64,000 bases of DNA. It comes from Pontibacter liquoris. GTDB lineage: Bacteria; Bacteroidota; Bacteroidia; Cytophagales; Hymenobacteraceae. Below the pieces are notes generated by a model that was not told the DNA's origin, ran no database searches, and was given only the letters and a program-made list of their open reading frames with translations. Both the position numbers and the translations under genes were made by a program. Shown here in pieces: positions 17,024 through 24,649 of this stretch (its first letter is position 1; every line of letters starts with the position of its first letter). The stretch covers positions 620,001 to 684,000 of the forward strand of contig NZ_JALEBG010000002.1 of assembly GCF_022758235.1 (NCBI RefSeq). Direction: 5' to 3'.

Positions 17024-19195
17024 CTATTTTTCATGTAACCGCTTTTGATATTCTTTTGCCAGCGGGCTTCGGGTGGTGGTGTGTTGCTGCGGGGTGGGCG
17101 CTGCCGGTGGTAACAGTGCCACCCACGCCCGCTCTACCGCCATCAGGCACGAGGCACACAGCTTCCTGTTGTTTTGCATGTCGGAGATGATGGTGCGTAC
17201 TTCCTGCAAGGTCCGCAGGTTGCTGCCCGCCTGCTGCAAGGCCTGGCTGGCCAGCTCCTGCCCTGCTTTTTCCAGTACCTGCGCATCCGTGGCTTTATAC
17301 TTGCCAGTTTGTTTGTAGTGCGCCAGCCAGGCCAGGGCAGCACGCGTGTGCGGCAGCTGCTCGGTGGTTTTGATCGCCTGGTTATCAGCGAGCGGTGTGA
17401 TCTTATCGAGCTCCCCGGTCAGGCGCAGCTCCGGCTCTTTAAAGGGAGGCACTTCAAAACCTGTTTTCGCTACATAGGCCCGCGTGCTTTGCTGCACGTC
17501 TTTGAGCATCCGCAGGGCTTTATACTCGTAAGGGAGCGCCTCGCGCGGTTTATACGTGCGCAGCCGCAACTCCGCTTCCCACATCTGGGCCAGGGCTCCT
17601 TTCAGTTTGGCTTTTACAGCAGGTTCAAATATGGTGGCTTCGTCCTCCTGGTCGTGTTTGTGGATGTAGGGGTCGAGCAGGGCGTCGGCACTGTTCGGGT
17701 TGCCGGCTGGTGCATGGTCGTGGCCGTCGTCTGCTGTGTGTGCCGCCTCTTCGGCCACCGGAATGCCGCCGCCCGGGCCAATGCCGGAAGCAGCTTCTTC
17801 GCCCAGAAACTTGCCGTAGCGTAGCCGGAGCAGCTTCTGGTCCACGCCAATGGTATTGGAGCGCTCCTCAAAGGCGGCAGCTGAAATGCTTTTCTGCTCC
17901 GCCAGCAGCTTTTCTGTATCGATGATGATCTGACGCTGGCTGCGGAAATAAGCCGGCACCGGGTTTACGCTCATGGCCATGTCGAAGTCAGCTACTGCCA
18001 GCGCCGTGTCTTCCAGCTGCACCAGGTAAGTTTCGGAGCGGGTATAGCCGCGGTGCTTGTCCCAGGCCTGCACGTAAAAGTAGAGCTCATCGCCATACGT
18101 CATTCCCAGCGCCTTCAGATCCACGGTTTTATTTGCCGTAAAGCTGCGACCTGAGCCGCTAAAACCAAGGGATAGCTTTTGCTCTTTAAACGTGACCGCC
18201 TCGCCGCTACCTTTGGCCACTGTCGCCACTATGTTGGCTTCCCGCAGACCATAATCATCGGAGAGCTGCGCCTGCAACGTAAACCGCTGCGGGTCGCCAA
18301 ACCGGATATCGGTATACTGGGCGGGCTTGGTGATCCGGATGACAGGCGCTTCGTCGGGGATGATCTCCAACGTATAAAAAGCAGATCTGCGGCCGTTGAG
18401 CGTGATGGTATAAAGGCCGGGCGTACTGAAAGCGCGGGAGAAGGCATAGCCCTCGCCTACCTTGCGGAAGGCTACTGGCGGCTGGCCATTCAGTTCCCAT
18501 TGCAGCCGGCGCGCAGGTTTGCTGGTTTGGATGCGCCAGCTCACGGTAGCGCCTTCCTCTATACGCAGGTTCAGGCCTTGAGCTTTGTAGGCCGGCTTGC
18601 CGGTATAAGCAGGCGGCGTAATGGTAATATCGGTCTGGTTGATCGTAACGGTGGTATCGGCCGTGGCGGGTGGCGCATCGGGGAATTGGACCTGCATTTT
18701 TTCGTGCGCAACTACGGAAGGCAACAGTGCAGCCGGCAAGTATAAAATGCCCGCTGAGACCACCAGTGCCAACCCAAGCGCAGCGTAGGTAGCCGTGCTG
18801 CGCAAGGTATAGCTCTTCTCTTTTTCGGGATGAAGCGCCAGTAAAACGGCCGCTGTCTTCTGTTGCTGCAGTTGCCCGAGCAGGTGCTGCGGTTCCTGCA
18901 GCAGTAGTTCGGTACTGTCTTCCAGCTGCGGATACCTGCGGTTAAGGTGCCGGGCCACCTGGAATAGATCGGTCTGGCGGAGCTGGCGCCATCGTAGGGC
19001 AAGGTATAAGGCTGCCGACACCAGTATAGCCCCGGCCGCAAAAGTAAGCGCTGGCACATCAAAGCGCCATTTGTACAGGATGGCCGCTCCGATAGCGGCT
19101 ATTGCCAGCGCCTGCAAGCCATAAAGGCCCAGTTTGGCCTGCACATAGCGGCTCCGGATGCGCCGGAGAATAGAAATGCTTTGCTCAACTGCCAT
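17024..19195 (-). CDS. DUF4175-like membrane protein of the MoxR cluster
   Basis: 723 residues. Two membrane helices lie near residues 23-66 (LYGLQALAIAAIGAAILYKW; FAAGAILVSAALYLALRW) and a third near 135-155. A long outer region follows with beta-rich repeats (DITITPPAYTGKPAYKAQGL) and then a helical C-terminus. Around residues 475-515 there is an Asp/Glu/His-rich linker (AAHTADDGHDHAPAGN, then IHKHDQEDEATIF). This resembles the DUF4175 proteins found beside MoxR, DUF58 and BatA-like genes; the family role is unknown but is thought to be in the envelope. Its start overlaps the end of the BatA-like gene by 11 bases, so the two are translated from one message. Confidence 0.65.
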   Translation of the reverse strand: MAVEQSISILRRIRSRYVQAKLGLYGLQALAIAAIGAAILYKWRFDVPALTFAAGAILVSAALYLALRWRQLRQTDLFQVARHLNRRYPQLEDSTELLLQEPQHLLGQLQQQKTAAVLLALHPEKEKSYTLRSTATYAALGLALVVSAGILYLPAALLPSVVAHEKMQVQFPDAPPATADTTVTINQTDITITPPAYTGKPAYKAQGLNLRIEEGATVSWRIQTSKPARRLQWELNGQPPVAFRKVGEGYAFSRAFSTPGLYTITLNGRRSAFYTLEIIPDEAPVIRITKPAQYTDIRFGDPQRFTLQAQLSDDYGLREANIVATVAKGSGEAVTFKEQKLSLGFSGSGRSFTANKTVDLKALGMTYGDELYFYVQAWDKHRGYTRSETYLVQLEDTALAVADFDMAMSVNPVPAYFRSQRQIIIDTEKLLAEQKSISAAAFEERSNTIGVDQKLLRLRYGKFLGEEAASGIGPGGGIPVAEEAAHTADDGHDHAPAGNPNSADALLDPYIHKHDQEDEATIFEPAVKAKLKGALAQMWEAELRLRTYKPREALPYEYKALRMLKDVQQSTRAYVAKTGFEVPPFKEPELRLTGELDKITPLADNQAIKTTEQLPHTRAALAWLAHYKQTGKYKATDAQVLEKAGQELASQALQQAGSNLRTLQEVRTIISDMQNNRKLCASCLMAVERAWVALLPPAAPTPQQHTTTRSPLAKEYQKRLHEK

Positions 19196-20702
19196 ACGTG
19201 TCCCTTGCGCGCCGGCCGGCTATGAACCGTTCAGCAATGAATAATAAAAATGCGGCCAGTACCACCCAGCGCAGCAGCGGCTGGCTCCTGGGTGCGGGCA
19301 CGGCAGCCGGGGTAACCGCTACGCGTTTAAGTGGGATCAACTGCGCTTCGTCCAGCGCCCGTGCATCGTAGGTTGGACCCTGCTGGCTGGGGAAGAGCAG
19401 CGGAAGCAGCCGTTCCGGTACCTGGCCGCTGCGGCCCAGTTCGCTCCAGGAAGGATCAAAGCCCGTCCGGAAAGTATAGAGGTTGCCCTGGCCCTGCGGC
19501 TGCACGGTGAGTAAGGGCGTCGCATCGGCCGCCGTCCAGACAGCTGTAGCTGCGGCAGCCAGGGTTTGCGCCGGCCGGCTGAGTTGGTACACTTTTATTG
19601 CAGTGCCGGCCGCACCGGGCAGTGTAGTAGTAACAGCCTGCGGCTTTGTGCCAGGCTGCACCCACACCTGCGCTCCTTTTGGCACGCGTTGTTTTAGTGC
19701 CTGGGGCAAGGGCTCGTTGCCCAGCCAGAAAACCCAGTTCGCCCCTGTTGTATCAGCTGTAATACGAATAGGAAACCCGGTATAGCTGCTGATGGCTTCA
19801 AGGGCAGCCTGTAGGTAACGTTTCTCGTTCTTTTGAGCGCTATTTGTCAGGATGGCTACCTGCAGGGGCTTTTGCTGCAATTGAACAAAACTAGTGTCGT
19901 GGCCAATGATTGCTCTCAGCGAATCCTGTACAAGCTGCAGGTGGAGTTGCCGCCCATCCTTTAAAACAAGCTGCGGCGTGTTTGTGGCAGTGCGATACTG
20001 GCTGTAGCTAATACTTTCGCGGGTGCTGTGGCCGATGAGCAGGAGCAGGCTGTCCGGTATTGGTTGTACGGCGGCCTGCAGCCAGGTGGCGGCTATTTCG
20101 ATTGCTACAGGCAGCCAGTGTATATTTTCCGGCAGGGCATCCGGCCGTGTACCTGTAAAGTAGCGGCGCTGGTCGGAAGTAAACAGCCAGACGCTGTCCT
20201 GCGGCTGGTTATACTTTTGGGCCAGGGCAGGCAACAGGCGCCAGTAGCTGGTCGTGTTGGTTAACGTTGTATCAGTGGTGGTGCGGCGAATCTTTTGCCA
20301 TTGTTCAGCGGTCAGCTGCCGGAACCCGGTGCTATACTCGTGCAAGGTATAACCCCGCTGCAGCAGCGCGTCGATGGAGGGCTGCAGGGCTTGCCGGGCA
20401 GCGGTGTACAGTAACTCGGGCGCTACCAAGACGGCCTTTTTGCCGGCACTCTTTCGGGCTGGGCGTACCCATACGGGTTGTGCCAGTGCTACGGCCAGCA
20501 GCACGAGTATGGCGCAGCGCAGCAACAGCAGGCCTACATCATGTAGCCGGATGCTGCTCCAGCGCTTGCTCGCCGAAGCTTCCAGCCAGCGCAAACTGCC
20601 CACTTTTACTGTTTTGCCCGGCCGTTTATTCCACAGGTGCAGGGCAATCGGCAGCAGGATTGCCGATGCCGCAAAAAGCCAGTATGGCGCGAGGAAGGTC
20701 AA
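19185..20702 (-). CDS. BatA-like membrane protein
   Basis: 505 residues. The N-terminus is the BatA/aerotolerance-type membrane domain: MTFLAPYWLFAASAILLPIA, then HLWNKRPGKTVKVGSLRWLE, a basic patch and a second helix (VGLLLLRCAILVLLAVALAQ). A large soluble domain follows (about 85-470) with GATase- or VWA-like alternation (VWLFTSDQRRYFTGTRP), though no MIDAS DxSxS motif is visible. One C-terminal helix (VVLAAFLLFIAERFIAG) ends the protein. It lies between DUF58 and the DUF4175-like gene, the usual neighbours. MoxR plus BatA-type systems are thought to help assemble or remodel envelope protein complexes; the substrate is not known. Confidence 0.8.
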   Translation of the reverse strand: MTFLAPYWLFAASAILLPIALHLWNKRPGKTVKVGSLRWLEASASKRWSSIRLHDVGLLLLRCAILVLLAVALAQPVWVRPARKSAGKKAVLVAPELLYTAARQALQPSIDALLQRGYTLHEYSTGFRQLTAEQWQKIRRTTTDTTLTNTTSYWRLLPALAQKYNQPQDSVWLFTSDQRRYFTGTRPDALPENIHWLPVAIEIAATWLQAAVQPIPDSLLLLIGHSTRESISYSQYRTATNTPQLVLKDGRQLHLQLVQDSLRAIIGHDTSFVQLQQKPLQVAILTNSAQKNEKRYLQAALEAISSYTGFPIRITADTTGANWVFWLGNEPLPQALKQRVPKGAQVWVQPGTKPQAVTTTLPGAAGTAIKVYQLSRPAQTLAAAATAVWTAADATPLLTVQPQGQGNLYTFRTGFDPSWSELGRSGQVPERLLPLLFPSQQGPTYDARALDEAQLIPLKRVAVTPAAVPAPRSQPLLRWVVLAAFLLFIAERFIAGRRARDTYGS

Positions 20703-20705
20703 AAC

Positions 20706-20742
20706 AGTTAGATAGTTAGAAATTTATAAAGTTAGAAAGTTT
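20706..20742. repeat. 8-bp-period AGTTAGAA micro-array
   Basis: Four and a half degenerate units (AGTTAGAT AGTTAGAA ATTTATAA AGTTAGAA AGTTT) immediately upstream of the BatA-like start codon, within the 101-base gap to the DUF58 gene. Confidence 0.6.
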
Positions 20743-20803
20743 GCATCAATAGTAAGCGTGTGAAAACAGCAGCTGGCCATTGCCATGTGCCGCAATTTAG
20801 CAA

Positions 20804-21703
20804 TTAACCATAAGCCAGTCTGTTTTTCAGGAATGTGCGCAGCGCTTTATCCAGCGGTTCGTCGGTAATAAACCGCTCGTAGGCGATCTGGCGGCTGCGC
20901 ATGTCGCGTTCTGTTTGCTGCAGCCACGCCTGAAGCCGCTCCAGGTAAAGATTCCGTTGCTCCGGGGTGCTGACCTGCATCGTTTGCCCGGTTTCCAGAT
21001 CTTCAAACGTCAGGGTGCCGTTATAGGTAAATTCCAGCTCGTTGCGCGCTACCAGGTGGCAGAGCAGCAACTCGTGCCGTTGCGCGCCGAGTTTGTAGAG
21101 CAGGTCTGATATTTCATGCTCCTGCTCATACAGGTCCGTCACGAATACGGTCAGTTCCTTTTGTTTTTTGCTGGAGAACAGGTTAGCTGCCGTATGGGCA
21201 TCCGGAAATTTGCCTTCTGGCTTTACCTCGGCTAGCTGGTGCCAGAAGCGCTGCAGGTGCATGTTGTCGGCCCGGGGCGTCAGGTTGATCAGCTGCTCCT
21301 CGTGCAGCACATACAGTCCCACAGCATCGCCCTGCAGGGTAGCCAGGTAGGCCAGCGAGGCGACCAGAAACCGGGTATAAGCCATTTTGCTGATGCCGTT
21401 TACGTCCTGGTGCGCCATCGAGCCGCTGGCATCTATAATAAAGCGCACCGTGATGTTGGTGTCTACCTCCGCTTCGCGGATATAATAGCGGTCAGAGCGG
21501 GCAAACATTTTCCAGTCGAGTTGCCGCAGGTCGTCGCCGGGCTGGTAGCTCCGGTACTGGCTGAACTCCAACCCGGCCCCGCGCCGCAGGCTTTGGTTCT
21601 GGCCCGCCAGGAAGCCTTCCACTACTGTTTTGGCCAGTAGCGGCAGGTCTTTGATGGTAGCCAGGACCTGCGGGTCGATGAATTTGGTGGCGTAGTTTGC
21701 CAT
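20804..21703 (-). CDS. DUF58 (VWA-fold) protein of the MoxR cluster
   Basis: 299 residues without membrane helices. It has the DUF58 signature RRGAGLEFSQYRSYQPGDDL, RQLDWKMFARSDRYYIRE near residues 40-75, and a VWA-like core with RFIIDASGSMAHQD (about 88-101), which keeps DxSxS, the metal-ion-dependent adhesion site. DUF58 proteins act together with MoxR ATPases, which probably remodel the VWA protein. The gene is on the same strand as the BatA-like gene 101 bases away. Upstream, 878 bases of repeat-rich non-coding DNA separate it from moxR, which is unusual since these two are normally adjacent. Confidence 0.88.
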   Translation of the reverse strand: MANYATKFIDPQVLATIKDLPLLAKTVVEGFLAGQNQSLRRGAGLEFSQYRSYQPGDDLRQLDWKMFARSDRYYIREAEVDTNITVRFIIDASGSMAHQDVNGISKMAYTRFLVASLAYLATLQGDAVGLYVLHEEQLINLTPRADNMHLQRFWHQLAEVKPEGKFPDAHTAANLFSSKKQKELTVFVTDLYEQEHEISDLLYKLGAQRHELLLCHLVARNELEFTYNGTLTFEDLETGQTMQVSTPEQRNLYLERLQAWLQQTERDMRSRQIAYERFITDEPLDKALRTFLKNRLAYG

Positions 21704-22215
21704 AGTATGGTTTATGCTTTGAGCTATACTTGGTCGCTATCGTTCTATCTCAATTCTGTTTCTGCTATACTTGGTAGCGGCGGATCTTGATGTATAGTTT
21801 TCTAGCTATGTTTTGTAGCAGATGTCTTCCGCTGTCTTATACTTTGGCTATACTTACTAGCTGTCGTTTGATGCTCAGTTTTATACTTGCCTTGTTTCTT
21901 TTTTACTTTGGAGCGCTCCAAGCCCGCGGGGGCTCGTCCTGGGGGTGCAGGGGCCCTCGATAAGGGCATCGCGCTGCTTTCGTTTCCTGCCCTCGTGCCT
22001 CGGGCTACCTCACTATCGTTCGTCACCGGAAACTCTCGTGGCGCTCAACCCAAAGACTAGGATCAATTCGATAGCAACTGTTTATACTAAGGCTGAAGTA
22101 TAAGTATAAACCTTCTCTCCTTGCCTCTTCCATTTTTGTCTTCCTGAAAGGATCTTGGAGGAAGGGAGGTTAAGCCTTTACTAAGCAGGCGCTCTTCTGC
22201 TCCTCCATCAGCCTA

Positions 22216-22271
22216 AAGTCCCCCTTTGAAGTCGAAGATCCCGAACATGTTTCGGGAGGTGTAGGGGGATG
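22216..22271. repeat. Split copy of the CCCCCTTTGAAG...GTAGGGGGATG repeat
   Basis: The left half AAGTCCCCCTTTGAAG and the right half GTAGGGGGATG match the repeats at 23825 and 26065, but about 28 bases containing a small dyad (CCCGAACATGTTTCGGG) replace the central GGGG. Confidence 0.7.
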
Positions 22272-22523
22272 TTTATACTTGGCAAACGGCACAGGCTCTT
22301 TTGGATCTGCAATCCGCCTAGAAAAAGCCATAGCTCAAAGCACACAAGCGAATCGCAAATCCGTGGCAACCAACATTCCGGATAGCAAATCCGAAACAGC
22401 AGAGATCATGAAAGTATCTTAAACAGATCTCTCCTAACGTCAAGATGACAGCAGGGCAGTGTGTCTCTTTTCGCAACTGCATAGATCCTACACCGCTTAT
22501 ACTTCCCCAGCAGCAATTACGTG

Positions 22524-22555
22524 CTCCCCTCCTAAGTTAAGGGGTTAGGGGTGGT
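22524..22555. repeat. CTCCCCTCCTAAGTTAAGG...TTAGGGGTGGT repeat-like element
   Basis: A short GC-skewed element just downstream of moxR. Its left arm (CCCCTCCTAAGTTAAGG) and right arm (GGTTAGGGGTGGT) resemble small dispersed intergenic elements of Bacteroidota. Only one copy is in this window, so the call is tentative. Confidence 0.4.
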
Positions 22556-22581
22556 TCAACCCGGTTATGTAACAATCTTCC

Positions 22582-23577
22582 CTAAACCAGCATGGACTTC
22601 GGCAGCTGTATACTTTGCAGCAGCTCCTCTACTACTCTGTCGGGTGTGATGCGCTCGGCTTCGGCGGTGAAGTTTACCAGCACGCGGTGGCGCAGCACGG
22701 GGTACGCCATTGTGCGGATATCGGCTGCCGTAACTGCAAAGCGGCCGTGCAGCAGCGCCCGCGCTTTAGCAGTAAGTATGAGCGCCTGCCCGGCCCGCGG
22801 ACCGGCTCCCCAGCGGCAGTAGGTTTTAATAAAATCCACAGTGGTGCTGTCGGGGCGGGTGGTGCGCACCAGCTGGTTTACGTAGGTCAGCAGTTCGTCA
22901 TTTATACTTACCTCGCGTACCAGTTGCCGCAGCTGCAAAATCTCCTCTCCGCTTATACTTGGCTGCACCTGCGCCTGCCGGGTGCCCGTGGTGGCGTTCA
23001 GGATGTTGAGCTCCTCCTGCTCTGTCGGGTATTTGATCTTGATGAACAGCAGAAAACGGTCGAGCTGCGCCTCGGGCAAAGGGTACGTGCCCGACTGCTC
23101 GATGGGGTTCTGGGTAGCCAGCAGGAAAAAAGGGCGCGGCAGCTTATAGGTTTTGCCGGCATAAGTTACCTCGTGTTCCTGCATAGCCTCCAATAACGCC
23201 GCCTGTGTTTTAGGCGGCGTGCGGTTTATCTCGTCGGCCAGCACGATGTTGGAGAAGATGGGCCCTTCGTTAAACTTAAAAAAGCGCTTGCCGGTGGCGT
23301 GGTCTTCTTCCAGGACCTCGGTGCCCAGTATATCGGTCGGCATCAGGTCGGGTGTGAACTGGATGCGCCGGAAGCCCAGGTCCATGGCATCGGAGAGGGT
23401 GCGCACGAGCAGCGTTTTGGCCAGCCCTGGCACGCCTTCCAGCAAGCCGTGGCCACCGGCCAGCAACGTGATCAGCACTTCGTCCAGCACCTCCTCCTGC
23501 CCTACTATTACTTTCTGTATTTCCTGTTTTAGCCGCGGGAGCTTGGCCAGCAGGTGGTTTATGTCTTGTTCGGTCAT
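22582..23577 (-). CDS. MoxR-family AAA+ ATPase
   Basis: 331 residues, the normal size for MoxR. Walker A is GVPGLAKT at 48-55 and Walker B is IVLADEINR at 111-119. The sensor region ATQNPIEQSGTYPLPEAQLD and the lid helices with RGGAGPRAGQAL-like residues (RWGAGPRAGQAL) follow. MoxR ATPases act as chaperone-like remodellers, usually for the VWA proteins encoded beside them (here DUF58 at 20804-21703 and the BatA-like gene). The gene lies downstream of DUF4159 on the same strand, separated by 361 bases of repeat-bearing DNA, so it may have its own promoter. No key residue is missing. Confidence 0.93.
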   Translation of the reverse strand: MTEQDINHLLAKLPRLKQEIQKVIVGQEEVLDEVLITLLAGGHGLLEGVPGLAKTLLVRTLSDAMDLGFRRIQFTPDLMPTDILGTEVLEEDHATGKRFFKFNEGPIFSNIVLADEINRTPPKTQAALLEAMQEHEVTYAGKTYKLPRPFFLLATQNPIEQSGTYPLPEAQLDRFLLFIKIKYPTEQEELNILNATTGTRQAQVQPSISGEEILQLRQLVREVSINDELLTYVNQLVRTTRPDSTTVDFIKTYCRWGAGPRAGQALILTAKARALLHGRFAVTAADIRTMAYPVLRHRVLVNFTAEAERITPDRVVEELLQSIQLPKSMLV

Positions 23578-23669
23578 TTTTATACTTGTTAATGACTGTA
23601 GCTGCGTTGTTGTTGAAGCTTGTTCTTGTGCAACTTACATTGTTTCATAGCTCGCCTCGCCGGCGGGGC

Positions 23670-23699
23670 CCTACTTTTCTCCTTGATGAGAAAAGTAGG
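23670..23699. repeat. Perfect 12-bp hairpin CCTACTTTTCTC / GAGAAAAGTAGG
   Basis: A 12-bp perfect stem with loop CTTGAT, followed by CAAAAGAATCAAGACA and a phrase reading GAACTCGCTGAACGCTCAAA. This wording resembles a dispersed intergenic repeat seen in other Cytophagales. It may terminate transcription from the DUF4159 gene or be a mobile-element remnant. Confidence 0.55.
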
Positions 23700-23824
23700 C
23701 AAAAGAATCAAGACAATTTTGAACTCGCTGAACGCTCAAACAAAAAATCGTCAAAGGTGCACCTGGCAAGCTGTTTTGCTTTGTAGCTGAGCCGCTTTAT
23801 TCTTGTCATCGCTTCGGCAGCTTA

Positions 23825-23857
23825 GGAGTCCCCCTTTGAAGGGGGTAGGGGGATGAA
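23825..23857. repeat. CCCCCTTTGAAGGGGG hairpin repeat, copy 1
   Basis: GTCCCCCTTTGAAGGGGG followed by TAGGGGGATGA. The CCCCCTT/AAGGGGG arms form a 7-bp stem. It lies in the 361-base gap between DUF4159 and moxR (23578-23938), which has no gene. Confidence 0.8.
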
Positions 23858-23938
23858 AATCGCTCATGTAACCATCCTGCCTCGCCGCAATTGTTGATGT
23901 TCTCTCCAACAAGCTATACTTCAGCTGCTGCACTTATT

Positions 23939-24556
23939 TTAACTCGTCAGCGCATACATGATGATGTTGACGCCGAATTTGGTGTTGTCTTCGGCCAGGA
24001 AGCGTTTGTTGCGGAAGTCGTAGTCCCACTCGCAGCCGTAGTCTTTGTTGCTGTACAGCACGGCAATGCGCCCGTTTATCTCAATGGCTTTCAGGTAATC
24101 GTGCACCAGGTCGTCGCCCCAGCCGTTGAGCTCGAACGAGGTGGGCGGCGGGCCATCGGCAAACGTAAAAAAGCTTTTATAGAGCTTGTGGCTGTTGGGG
24201 AGCTTCTTGAGCGCATTCTGCCCGAAGATCTGCCGCATCTGCTCCTCAAAAGAACGGGCAAACAGGCCGTCGATGTCGTGGTTGCAATCGTCTACCAGCA
24301 CAAAGCCGCCGTTGCGCACATAGGTCTCAAAGTTCTGCCGTTCTTTTTTATTGAACTGCACCAGCTTGTGTCCGCTCAGGTAACTGAAAGGGTAGTTAAA
24401 GAGCTCCGCACTTTCCAGCGACACAACCTTCTCCTCCTCGTTTACCGGCACGGTGGTATACTTGATAAGCGAGTGCAGCAGGTTACTGGGCATCCGCGGA
24501 TCGGTATCCCAGTTGCCGGAACGGTATTGCAGGCGTACGAAGGTAAAAGGAGGCAC
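23939..24556 (-). CDS. DUF4159 protein
   Basis: 205 residues reading from a GTG start; an in-frame TAA 18 bases upstream rules out a longer protein, so there is no signal peptide. It shows the DUF4159 pattern: FTFVRLQYRSGNWDTDP at the start, GGFVLVDDCNHDIDG near the middle, and NDYLKAIEINGRI-like and YSNKDYGCEWDYD segments near the end. The fold is related to glutamine-amidotransferase-like domains. DUF4159 proteins accompany MoxR/DUF58/BatA clusters and their role is unknown. The gene follows the TldE gene by 93 bases and precedes moxR. A 7-bp-period micro-array ends only a few bases before the GTG. Confidence 0.85.
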   Translation of the reverse strand: MPPFTFVRLQYRSGNWDTDPRMPSNLLHSLIKYTTVPVNEEEKVVSLESAELFNYPFSYLSGHKLVQFNKKERQNFETYVRNGGFVLVDDCNHDIDGLFARSFEEQMRQIFGQNALKKLPNSHKLYKSFFTFADGPPPTSFELNGWGDDLVHDYLKAIEINGRIAVLYSNKDYGCEWDYDFRNKRFLAEDNTKFGVNIIMYALTS

Positions 24557-24561
24557 TTTGG

Positions 24562-24588
24562 GAGTTCTGAGTTATGAGTCTCGAGTTA
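24562..24588. repeat. 7-bp-period ACTCARA-type micro-array
   Basis: Read on the - strand: TAACTCG AGACTCA TAACTCA GAACTCC, a degenerate 7-base period. It lies directly upstream of the GTG start of the DUF4159 gene. Confidence 0.6.
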
Positions 24589-24598
24589 TTTTTAAAAT

Positions 24599-24631
24599 GA
24601 ATGCCGCATACAGGAGCTGTACGCGGCATTC
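24599..24631 (-). terminator. Probable terminator of the TldE gene
   Basis: A 9-bp stem (GAATGCCGC at 24599-24607 with GCGGCATTC at 24623-24631), followed on the - strand by an AT-rich run. It lies 19 bases after the stop of the gene at 24650-25966. Confidence 0.65.
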
Positions 24632-24649
24632 AAAGTATACTTTAAAGAA

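Larger units (their letters stand above)
21704..22581. other. Repeat-rich non-coding gap inside the MoxR cluster
   Basis: 878 bases without a credible gene on either strand. It contains about ten copies of TATACTT/AAGTATA, a GC-rich block near 21910-22020 (the only sizeable open frame here, on the - strand, is low-complexity and has no recognisable domain), a split copy of the CCCCCTT hairpin repeat (22216-22271) and a second repeat type (22524-22555). Confidence 0.6.

Noticed and set aside
21802-22026. 74-codon - strand frame in the MoxR gap
   Set aside because: Low complexity, no domain, includes repeat-like GC block; not supported as a gene.
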